Shown here piece after piece: positions 1 through 11,286 of a DNA stretch of 64,000 nucleotides. Source of the DNA: Pristionchus mayeri (lineage: Eukaryota > Nematoda > Chromadorea > Rhabditida > Neodiplogasteridae); the NCBI GenBank assembly GCA_036245805.1, contig BTRK01000003.1:35171215-35235214 (forward strand), in the 5' to 3' direction. Both the position numbers and the translations under genes were made by a program. The notes below the pieces were generated by a model. It was not told where the DNA came from. It made no database searches and worked only from the letters and a program-made list of their open reading frames with translations. Positions within the stretch are counted from its first letter, which is position 1; every line of letters starts with the position of its first letter.

Positions 1-110
1 CAGACAAATTCGATGGAATTTAAAGACGCGGAAAGGTGAATTATTCGAATATATAATTTCTCTAACTATTGTGAGAGTAAAATGTTTATCGGCATTATGT
101 CATGATAAAC

Positions 111-2407
111 TGGGGGGGGGGGGGGCGACAAAACAAACAAATCATATCACCCTCTGAAATCGACATTAGTGTTTGGGAGTTGTTGCATTGTTACTAGTAT
201 ACTATGCCACCCTGTTTAGATCCTCTTTCCAGTCGATCTTGAGGTTCAACGTATAGGGGGTCATGGAACCTCATACACCATGACCCCCTATACGATGATT
301 TGGAGTTAAAACGCTGTCTCGGTAAGAACGGAGGGGTAGGTGGCACATAGCTTCAAAATCATCTCAGGAAGTTCAAACTTTCGGGTGAGAGTGCCTATGG
401 ATGGCATACACTTCGGCCAAAAAAATAGACCCAAAAGTTGATCTTTGAACTTTCAGATCGAATTTTTTTATCGCGAACTTAGGCCCATGTGTTATATACC
501 GTTCGATAGAGCATAAAAAGTTATGCCGGAATCCAGGTTTTCGTTATCGTATAGCATCGGGTATTCATGAAATCGATAATTATGTAAAATTTTCGAGTTT
601 TTCGTACTTTCAGAAAAATATTTCGTCAAGTTCCAGTTGCGGCTACCCCGTAGAAACTCGATTTATGGTGTTAAATTTGCTGCTAAATCCGAAAAAAAAT
701 AGCAGAATGTGATCCGAGGTGCCGGACACTTGCTATGCATGAAAAACTAGCACGCAATTGTCGACGCTGGTTCGATTCCGCTTGGCGGCATTAACTTTTG
801 CGAACTTTTTTCTCGCTTAGGTGTGCTTGTTTTCAACATTTATGAACTTTGGATGCTATTCCGTGTCATTTTGAAATGTTTCCGTTAGTTGTCAAGCAGA
901 AATTTGCTTTATCTGCTATAATATATCAATGTTTGAACGTTAAGCTCAATAGTCAAAAAAACGAATTCCAGAAGATTTGATTCGTCTACAGTATATTCGC
1001 CTTAGTGTACGTCGATGTGCTGGAGGCATCCATGTCTCCGATAGTGACACGAGCAAAGATAGCACCAATATGGAACGTTTCCCGGCCAAAATTGCCCCGG
1101 CGCTTCGCGCCGGGTCTAATTTCATATGTTTGATCTCTAGATATCCTGTTCACAGGTTCCCGCATCCTCTTCTCAGCCTCCTCAGCCGGGACTTTCGTAC
1201 CCGTAGTGATTCTCTCATCGAAGCATTTCTCGACATACAAATTACAAATTTACAAATTTACAAATTTACTTACAAATCGCACTACAAATTTAGAATTCTC
1301 GGGATGACTATGAGACTTTGAAAACATTCGCGTTGCGAAATTATGAACTAGAGATGCTGCTGAGCAGAGATTACTCTACAAGAGTGCACCATCAGTAAGA
1401 TCAGATTAGTTGTTTTTTCTTTGCAAAACTCTTATCCAGGTCCTTCAGTATCACAGGATATCTAGAGATCAAACATATGAAATTCCATATTGGTGCTATC
1501 TTTGCTCGTGTCACTATCGGAGACATGGATGCCTCCAGCACATCGACGTACACTAAGGCGAAGAAACTGTAGACGAATCAAATCTTCTGGAATTAGTTTT
1601 TTACTAATGAGATTGATCGTTTCATCCACTTCTTGCACAAATTCATCCTTCCTCTCTTTAAACATTGATATATTATAGCAGAGAATTTCTGCTTGACAAC
1701 TAACGGAAACATTTCAAAATGACACGGAATGGTATCCAAAGTTCATAAATGTTGAATACAAGCACACCTAAGCGAGAAAAAAATGGCAAAAGTTCATGCC
1801 GCCAAGCGGAATCGAACCCGCGTCGGCAATTGCCTGCTAGTTTTTCACGCATAGCAAGTGTCCGGCACCTCGGATCACATTCTGCTATTTTTTTTCGGAT
1901 TTAGCAGCAAATTTAACACCATAAATCGAGTTTCTGAGGGGTAGCAGCAACTGGAACTTGACGAAATATTTTTCTGAAAGTACGAAAAACTCGAAAATTT
2001 TACATAATTATCGATTTCATGAATACCCGATGGTCTACGATAACGAAAACCTGGATTCCGGCATAACTTTTTATGCTCTATCGAACGGTATATAACACAT
2101 GGGCCTAAGTTCACGATGAAAAATTTCGATCTGAAAGTTCAAAGATCAACTTTTGGGTCTAATTTTTTGGCTGAAGTGTATCCCACCCATAGGCACTCTC
2201 ACCCCAAAGTTTGAACTTCCTGAGATGATTTTGAAGCTATGTGCCACTTCCCCTCCGAAATCTGACGTTCTTAGGGAGACAGCGTTTTAAACAGATCTCA
2301 TGGAAAATCTAAACATGGTGGTATAGTATAGCGCATACTAGTGACAATGCAACAACTCCCACGCCCGACGGAGCTGTGACTTGCTAATATTTTGTCACCC
2401 CCACCCC
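111..2407. repeat. Foldback element 1 with tRNA-like segments in both arms
   Basis: A large imperfect inverted repeat. The left arm (about 111-1150) is matched by the reverse complement of the right arm (about 1453-2407), leaving a loop of roughly 300 bp. Matching landmarks are GTTGTTGCATTGT at 180 and ACAATGCAACAAC at 2344, and AACGCTGTCTC at 310 and GACAGCGTTTTA at 2278. A 40-bp GC-rich stretch near 1077-1118 is present only in the left arm. A small internal palindrome built on CATGACCCCCTATAC lies at 249-293. No transposase is visible; ORFs across it are short and mirror each other. It is probably a non-autonomous palindromic DNA element lying upstream of, or within an intron of, gene A. 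Confidence 0.8.
1797..1880 (-). repeat. tRNA-like segment (Pol III box B) in foldback 1
   Basis: On the minus strand this stretch ends with a T-arm-like GCGGGTTCGATTCCGC followed by an acceptor-like TTGGCGGCA. The mirrored left arm has the same sequence at about 715-793, with changes in the T stem. The 5' acceptor strand does not pair well, and no standard anticodon arm can be drawn. It is a tRNA-derived or decayed sequence inside a repeat, not a working tRNA gene. The box B-like core GGTTCGATTCC could still bind TFIIIC. Confidence 0.45.
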
Positions 2408-2598
2408 GATAAACTTCCTCACGTATATTAATTTTTGCGGAACGGGAAAATATTTTTTGTTATGAATATTTTCTCGTTTAGTTTTGGAATATTATTGTGC
2501 CTTAGTTTGTAATAACATCACTTGCTGTTTTTTTTATTTTTTAACTAAATTTTATAGCAAATGTGAAATGTGTTTACGTACGCATTATTTCTGTTTAA

Positions 2599-2742
2599 GG
2601 TTACCCAACATCCTTGATATTATTTGAATTTGCGCGCGTGTCTGATCATGCCTGCTCCCTCGTTTTTGCATAATCTCTCACATATTTTGCCGTGATCAGG
2701 CACGCGCGGAAACTCGAATAATTTCACGGGCTTTGGGTAAAC
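2599..2742. repeat. Short palindromic MITE, copy 1
   Basis: About 145 bp with inverted ends GGTTACCCAAC / CTTTGGGTAAAC and inner matches GCGCGCGTGTCTGATCA / TGATCAGGCACGCGCG. A second copy with the same layout lies at 14884-15030 inside an intron of gene A. TTAA flanks this copy (2595-2598 and 2743-2746), but the second copy has TTGAA/TTCAA there, so the flanks may be part of the inverted repeat and not a target duplication. Confidence 0.65.
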
Positions 2743-2765
2743 TTAAAAAAAAAGGTTTCTTCAAG

Positions 2766-3219
2766 GTTTCAACTACCACTCTTCCGTCCAATTTTGCACT
2801 GCAAGTGGGGTCAGCTGAAGGCCCTCGAGATACTCCACCTGAAAATAATAAGGTGAACTGCTTGATTACCATTTTACTTATGAACATCACTTCAGCATTA
2901 TAATGTGATAATCATTAGTGATGAGAGTGAAGATGAAGAAAAAGAATCAGATTCTGACATGGTTTGTTATTCTGAGATATTTGCGATAATTTATGTATTT
3001 TATTAATCGTATATCTACAAATTACAACTTTGGACTTGTTTTTTTTCCGTTTCCTGTATCAATACATAGCTTGCCCATGAATTTCATGCATGAAGTATTC
3101 ATCTCTTTTCTCAGATTCCTAGCTCCACTCTTCAGTTTCCTTCGACACTGACTGAAGATTAGTTCAACGGATCTCACTCAAAGTCTTCACTTCTTCACTC
3201 GAAGTCTGGCATTGAAGAA
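2766..3219 (+). pseudogene. Exon-like fragments upstream of gene A (linker exons, one with a stop)
   Basis: Three exon-like pieces resemble linker exons of gene E. Positions 2766-2852 (29 codons, containing LPSNFALQVGSAEG, donor GTGAAC) match the repeated exon at 55607-55675. Positions about 2921-2962 encode an acidic SDESEDEEKESDSDM-like stretch followed by GTTTGT. Positions 3115-3219 (starting IPSSTLQFPSTLTED) match the exon at 55080-55163 but carry an in-frame TAG at 3160-3162. Either this part of gene A is decayed, or the exon is skipped and the real 5' end lies outside the window. The helical N-terminal domains found in B-E are not visible here. Confidence 0.5.
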
Positions 3220-3851
3220 GTAAGAGCGTTTGATTGAACCGAAGTGTATATCACATTTTGGCACTAGTTTTGCCTTAGAGGATAACTCCGCCCACTCCAC
3301 TCTGCGTCTCTGACACTGTCTCTCCCTTCCCTCTGACGCTCTCGTCTGTAAACAACTACTCCCACGCCCTAGTAAACAACTTGTTTGCATGGCGAGCGCA
3401 TAGGCTTTACAGTACACATCTATACACCCTTCCCTATAACGGCAACTCGCGAAGCGGAGAGTCCTGTAAGCAGAGATAGGGTCTCCCCGCGAAGGAGGGA
3501 TACCAGATCGTTGGTTACCGCAAAGGCTAAAAGCCGGCCATATGTACAGAAAGCTTCGTAGAACTAGACCGGCGAGAGAGTACACAATTGGAGAGAGTGC
3601 GAGAGAGTGCAAGTAGGCGGGGCGAGCGGCCTGCTCCCTCGCCGCACTCTGCCCCTGCGCGTCTAGAGAGCACCGCATTTGTGGTCGACCGTGGATGTTG
3701 ACTCCGTCCCTTCCATGAGGATGGGGTGGTTCTTCCCCCTCCCAGGGTAGAGACTCAGGGCGTCGGAGTGCGAGAAATGGGGTTGCTCCCTAAAGTAAAC
3801 ATGTACCCTTTCATAAGGATTACAAAAAAATACTATTAAAATTCTATTCAG
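3220..3851. other. GC-richer intronic insertion, unclassified
   Basis: The stretch between two exon-like blocks of gene A is much richer in G+C and in GAGAG/CTCTC than its neighbours. It holds a 163-codon open frame on the minus strand with no motif I recognise and no splice or start context that would support it. Short GC-rich blocks of similar style recur in cassette introns near 15560-15790 and 31380-31680. I can only say that it is an inserted or repetitive sequence in an intron. Confidence 0.35.
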
Positions 3852-6800
3852 GAAGTCGTGATTATAGTGGACGAATTCGATCAAATGTCTACTGTGAGTC
3901 ATCAATTCGAACCCATTTAAGCCTTATATCACGCCTATAACGAAAGAATCGAACTAGAATCGACATTCTTGGGAATGAAGGGAAATTCGTCAAATGAGTT
4001 CTATCCGGTTTTGGGCATTCTGGGGCATGCCTAACACTCCCTCAAAGTCTCATTGTGCGTACTTAATTTTGGAGCTCCTTACACCGGGTCGGATGTTGGA
4101 TGCTTCCTGTTCGAGCGCTGTTTTCTCTGTTCTCGTGAAAGATAGACGAAAATTTCACTCGGAGTGACCTCCCCTCATTTTTCGAGCTCTATCGATCTAT
4201 GTCTTTCATTACTGCATAAAGAAATATCGTAACGTCTGTCTGTCTGTCTGTCCGTCCGTCCGTCCGTCTGTCTGTCACGCTTTTTCTTCAAATCGCTCTA
4301 ATTCGGCTCTAAATCATCCTATGTGCATGGGACCTTGACCATATGAACTCCCTTGACGAGCGCTTTCAAAATTTGATCTTTGATCTTTGTAGTTTGATCT
4401 TTGATCTTTTTCTTCAAATCGCTATAACTTGACTCAAAATAATCCTAGACCGCTAAGACCTTGACCGTTGGCATCCCCACGATGAGCACTTTTATAATTT
4501 GGAACTTGATCTTTGATCTTCGATCTTTTTCTTTAAATCGCTCTAACTCGGCTCAAAATTATCCTACAACGCTACGACCTTGATTTTTAGCATCTTCACG
4601 ACGAGCACTTTCAGCACACCACACACGATGGTGCATTTTACCAAATGCACGCTGTGCACCATCCACTACATCATGCTAACCTGCTCTCACCCCCGCAGCG
4701 TAAGCATTGTGAAAGGCTCGTGAGGCCGAGGGTGATTCGAAAAAGTTGTGATGGGGCGAAGTCCCATCCCAACTTTTTCGAATTGCCCGAGGCCTCACGA
4801 GAATTTTACAACGTTTTAAGCAGGCTCTCACCAGTCGCGTCCAATTGCTATCCTTAAAACACAACCCCGCGAACCACGTAGCGACCGAAGGTCGCTAGTT
4901 TTTTTCTAAATGTCAATTTGAGCCATGCTGCATTGTAGGTCAATTTTCTAAAAAGTGTAGGCAAACGCGCTGCTATAATTTTCACAGCTCATTCAGTACG
5001 CACAGAGCTATTGAATGAGTGGTCTACGCCCAAAATACATGAAGGTCTGTATGAGTTAGGTCGCATTAACTTCTACGGATCATTTTAAATTATTTTGCAA
5101 CAGGAATTTTTGCATTAGAATACTCATTCTCGACTGCGCGCGCCGATTGGAGCGGTGTGGGATGGAATGATATGAAAATTTCTGTTGAAAAATAATTTCA
5201 AATGATCCGTAGAAGTTAATGCGACCTAACTCATACAGACCTTCATGTATTTTGGGCGTAGACCACTCATTCGATTGCTCTGGGCGTACTGTATATGCTG
5301 TGAAAATTATAGCAGCGCGTTTACCAACACTTTTTAGAAAATTGGCCTACAATGCAGCATGGCTAAAATTTAGATTTAGACAAAATGAAAGACATAGATC
5401 GATAGAGCTCGAAAAATGAGCGGGGGTGAGAAAACAGCGCTCGTATAGGAAGCAGCCGACATCCGACCCGGTGTAAGGAGCTCCAAAATGAAGTGCGCAC
5501 AATGAGACTTTGGGGGGGGGGGGGGGTTTTAGGCATGCCCCAGAATGTCCAAAACCGGATAGAGCGCATTTGACTAATTTCCCTTCATTCCCAAGAATGT
5601 CGATTCTAGCTCGATTCTCTCGTAAGAGGCGTGATATCCAATTTTTTACAAAATATTCTCGCATAGGTTCCCACTTTCACCACTCCGTCAAATTCGAAAC
5701 CGAAATTGGAGCCAGCCCAAGTGTCAGAAGATATTATCAATCATGACAACGAGGTGAATTGTTTTACAAAGTGTAATTTTTAGCATCATTTAAGATTTCT
5801 GGCGAAGGTTTCACTGAAGATGAGGTCAAGGATGAGGAACTAGTGGATTCTGGCTTGGTCTGTCATCCTACGATTTGTGTTTTGCGTTTTTACATTTGGT
5901 TGCTTCCATCCCCTTATATTGCAGATGGAAATAAAAGATGAGCCAATCAACTTTTCTCTATCCTCTCTTGGTGCAAATAAGGTTAGTCCAATTCGGTCAA
6001 AACATCAATTTCTATTCCGTGTTTTGTAATTAAATTTATGTAAGAAGGATCCGAAAGAAGAACAACTCGAGCCAGAAGAAACTCTGAATAACGATGCCGT
6101 TAGTTTTTCCATTGCTTATAATTTCGCGAAATGGTCCCGAATAGATTGCTCCTTTACAGGCCACAAATCCTTCTTCCAATCCTCCAATGACAAGAGAGGA
6201 ACTCCTAAAATATGCATATTGTGATATTGATTTCAAGGAAGAAGCGTATAGGGACGAAGAGATGGTTAGTTTCACGTTATTGGTTATGTATTAAACACTA
6301 TCTGTTTTTCCTATTCGAAATATCGAACTCTGAAATGTTGATACGACAGTGGTCTTTGAAATTTTCGGTGGATGAGAATGGCGAGCCAATCGATAACTTC
6401 GCTCCTCATGCCAGCGAGAATTCGGTAATTAAGATGATTTATTAAAACGCGTTCTCTGTAAAAGCGGGACAGTGTATTCCGGGAGGTGGCACAATGCTTC
6501 AAAATGGTCATATCGAGCTACAATTTTATCTGGATAATGCCTATGGGTAGGGATCACTTCCACATAAATTTCAGGTCGCTAGCTCGACTTTTTGACCTAC
6601 CAATCTCGAAAAATAAAACTTATTATACTGCCTCACGTTATACATCATTCGAAAGAGCATTGAAAGTTATGCCTAAATCTCACTTTTCATCAAGTTTAAT
6701 GCAAATGCACTTGAGTTACAGCCCGAAACGTAACAAAAAGTACCATTTTTGAAGGTTTCCGATTTTTCCGACTACAAAGATTCAATTTGTACCCAGTGAG

Positions 6801-9800
6801 TTTGTGCTCATTGGATTCGCCATGCATTTCTGCATTTTTTAAAAATTTTTAATTTAAGTATATCGGTCCTCATAGTTGTCGTTTTCCATGATTTATGTCG
6901 CCCATTTGCCCACGCGGGTTCGAATCCGCTCCGATGCATGACCTTTTGCCAACAATTCTCCGACCCAATATTGCTTCAAATTGGTTTTTGGCAAAATTAT
7001 ATCATAATATAGCCAAGCCTAATACACTTTCCTCGTTAATGATGGTTATCAAACACAGTATATCACGCGTCTTCTGAGAGAATGCATGAAAACGGACCCC
7101 TCGCGGAACCAGGAGCCCCAACTTTCAGCAGTATCCTCGAGATAATTATGCCAAAGTATATTGGGGACAAGAAAACTTTTGACGTTGGCCTTTTATACAG
7201 AACCGGCTTTTAGGCATTTTCCGGTTTCGGGTCCGGCTTTGGCATATTTCAGCTCCCAGATGAGCTACAAGGATGGCTCAACATGTGCGGACAATTATTT
7301 CCAACAACTTTTATGTTAACGAGGAAATCCTACGTCTTCATCTTCATATAGAAAATTTGAAAAAATGTGAATCCAAGACCGGAAAATAATTCCTACCGGC
7401 TTTGGAACCCCACCTTTCTCCTACTTTTCGTTGCAGATTTGAATTCATCGATATCGAGTTAGTCCAGAAAGATTAAAGTCTGATCCCGGTAGGGGTCCCT
7501 TAAGCGTTTATGGGCGCCAATATTGCTAAAATGTCAAAATAAACCGATTTTTCCGTTTTTCAAGGTTGTATCGGGGTGTCCAGAAAGTTTTCGGAATTTT
7601 CTTTGGAGGAACGTATACTCCACAGTTACGATTGTCCATTCCAAATGCCAATGCTATTTCATGGAGTAACCATTGCCCTATCTCACATACCAAGGAATTT
7701 CCATCAGCTGTTATCCCCTGTTTTTAACAAACTTTTATGTAATGGATACTGTAGTCACCCAAAATCACGTTTTCGTCTATATTTATTTTATTGTGAAAGG
7801 CTTCTTCTTAAAGAAATCATCCTAGTTTCTTCTCAGTTTTATAATACATGAATTACTAAATATATATATATAAAATTTGGAAGGAATCTGTCAACTGCTC
7901 TATCTGCAACAATAAAATATTTCAAAAATTCAGAATCATAATTTCCACATTTTCCATGAAATTTCATGTTCAAACAAATAATTGATATTATATTTCCTTC
8001 CAAGCTCGCCAAATCTTATATGTACATCGTAACATGGAGTACTACAAAATATCTCCAATTATCGCATATTCAAAATAGGGTTCGAATTGATCGCACAAAG
8101 AAAGAATCTCTGCTTTTGTTTTTAAGTATGATCAGTAATGAGTACTAGCGATCAATAACTACAAATGAATGCCACAAGTGAAGCCCACTAAAAGAATTGT
8201 GGGATCTTGTACTTTAAAATTAGTAAGTTAGAGGTATCAAACCCATTCGTTCCTGTTCAGCAAAAATATTATAGACGAAAACGTGATGTTGGGTGACTCC
8301 AGTATCCATTACATAAACGTTTGTTAAAAACAGGGGAAAACAGCTGATGAAAATTCATGGTATGTGTGATTGGGCAATGGTTGCTCAATTCAATAGTGTT
8401 TTCATTTGTGATGGACAATCGTTAATGTGGAGGATACGTTCCTCCGAAAAAAAATTCCGAAAACTTTCTGGACACTCCAATATATAAGTCGACTTTCAGC
8501 TTCAGCCTTACAATAATTCGCTTAGAATAGTTTGAAACCATCATTTGTTTATTCACAATTAATTTGGAGGGCATCTGAGAAAAATATTTTTTATCCATTT
8601 TTGAAATGCCTGGTGAGTTTTTTGGTAAAAATAAAATTTTCTCAGATGCCCTCCAAATTACTTGTGAATGGAAAAATGATGGTTTCAAACTATTCTAAGC
8701 GAGTTATTGTAAGGCTGAAGCTGAAAGTCGACTTATATACAACCTTGAAAAACGAAAAAAATCGGTTTATTTTGACATTTTAGCAATATTGGCTCCCATA
8801 AACGCTTAAGGGACCCCTACCGGGACCAGACTTTAATTTTTCTGGACTAAGTCGATATCGGTGAATTCAAATATGCAACGAAAAGTGGGAGAACGGTGGG
8901 GCTCCAAAGCCGGTAGGAATTATTTTCCGGTCTTGGATTCACATTTTTTCAAATTTTCTATATGAAGATGAAGACGTAGGATTTCCTCGTTAACATAAAA
9001 GTTGTTGGAAATAATTGTCCGCACATGTTGAGCCATCCTTGTAGCTCATCTGGGAGCTGAAATATGCCAAAGCCGGACCCGAAACCGGAAAATGCCTAAA
9101 AGCCGGTTCTGTAAAAAACGGCCAACGTCAAAAGTTTTCTTGTCCCCATAATACTTTGGCATACATATCTCGAGGACACTGCTGAAAGTTGGGGCTCCTG
9201 GTTCCGCATGGTCATGCAATCTCTCAGAAGACGCGTGATATCACGCGTGTCGTCTAAGAATCCAATAAACGAGATCACAACCGAAAAATCGAAAATGAGC
9301 AAAATACATTTTTTGGTAGTCCATGGGGTCCCCCACAACATAGCGTCGAGCTTTTTTGCATATCATTAATTTCTGACCTTATTTAGGGCTTTAAAGTTTG
9401 CGTGGCCCTAAAAATTCGAACTTTGGAGGCATACAGCTCTTTTCAAATTCAATTTGAGAAATGACCCTATACCATTGACTTGTCAGTATTTTAATTTGCA
9501 TATTTATAGAACGATTAAAATTAATCATTTTCGCCACAAATCGAAGCCAGAAAAATTTTTAAGCTCAAAAGATAGATCTCACGAAGACGAATCGAATGAT
9601 ATGCCTAAAGTATGGTCTAATGATGTGCGTTCTCGAGATACCACATCAGAAGCATTTCACGGCCTTTCATTACGATTTGCTGATCAAATTCATGTATGTT
9701 TCAGAAACATTTTGAAGTTCAATCAATTTCATTAATGTTCAAAGGCCAAAATGGGATATGTTTCAGTCTAAATGAGAGGGAGAAAGTGATAGAGGGCGAG

Positions 9801-11251
9801 AAATGATAGGGAGAACAAGGGATTCCGTCTCAAAATGAGAGACCGGGAAATGCTTATGATGTCGTATCTCGAGAACGCACAACATCAGACCATACATTAG
9901 GTATATCATTCGATTCGTCTTTGCGAGATCTATCTATTGAGCTTAAAAAATTCTCTGGCTTCGATTTGTGGTGAAAATGATTAATTTTAATCGTTCTATA
10001 AATATGCATATTAAAATATTGACAAGCAAATGGTATAGGGTCACTCTTATTGATGCTGGGAACAAATCGTTCTATTCAGTTTGTCATCAAATTGAATTTG
10101 AAAAGAGCTGTGCGCCTCCAAAGTTCGCATTTTTTGGGCCACGCAAACTTTAACGACCTAAATAAGGTCAGAAATAATAGTTTTGCAAAAAAGCTCGAAG
10201 CTATCTTGTGGGGGACCCTATTAGATGTATAAAATGTATAAAAAAATATGATCAGTATAAAATGTATAAAAACATAGTGATCAAAAGTTGTGATCAAGAC
10301 CTCCCGATTTTATTCGATTCTTACGCGACACGCGTGATATACACAAATCAGAGGTGATTTACAAAAAAAAAACTCAAACTGCTTTAATCGGGTACCCATT
10401 ATCAGCATTGTTGCTTCGAGGAATAAGGAACTTGTGTTATAAGTTGTGGCGCCGTAAAATACGAACAACCTAAAAGCCGGCTCTCGAAATATAAAAAGTT
10501 TGACAAGACGTAACTAGCGACCTTCGGTCGCTACGTGGTTCGCGGGGTTGTGTGATAAGGATACATATTGAACGCTACTATTGAGAGCCTGCTTAAAACG
10601 TTGCAAAAGGCTCGTGAGGCCTCGGGCAATTCGAAAAAGTTGGGATGGGGCTTCGCACCATGCCAACTTTTTCGAATCACCCTCGGCCTCACGAGCCTTT
10701 CACAACGCTTACGCTGCGGGGAGTGAGAGCAGGTTGGGATGGTGTGGTGGGTGGTTATTTGGTAAAATGCACTATGTTATGTGGTGTACTGAAAGTGCTC
10801 GACGTGGGAATACCAACGGTCAAGGTCCGACGTCACACGGACGTGTTTGAGCAAAGCTAGAGCGATTTGAAGAAAATGATCAAAGATCAAAGATCAAGTT
10901 TAAAATTTTGGAAGTGCTCATCGTGGGGATGCCAACGGTCAAGGTCGTAGCGCTGTAGGATGATTTTGAGCCGAGTTAGAGCGATTTGAAGAAAGAGATC
11001 AAAGATCAAGTGTCAAATTTTGAAAGTGTTCATCGCGGGGATGCCAATGGTCAAGGTCCGAAGTCGCACGGATACGTTTGAACCGAGTTAGAGCCATTTG
11101 AAGGAAAAGATCAAACTACAAACTACAAAGATCAAAGATCAAATTTTGAAAGTACTCGTGAAGGGTTTTTATATGGTCAAGGTCTTAGGCACATAGGATG
11201 AGTTTGAGGCGAATTAGAGCGATTCGAAGAAAAAACGTGACAGACAGACGG

Positions 11252-11286
<35 letters not shown>

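Noticed and set aside
3187..3678. 163-codon open frame on the minus strand
   Set aside because: It lies antisense across an intronic insertion, overlaps an exon-like block of gene A, and has no recognisable motif or splice context. A chance frame in GC-richer sequence is more likely.
4241..4276. CRISPR-like or functional tandem array in CTGT/CCGT units
   Set aside because: It is a simple tetranucleotide microsatellite inside a Helitron-like repeat, without spacers.
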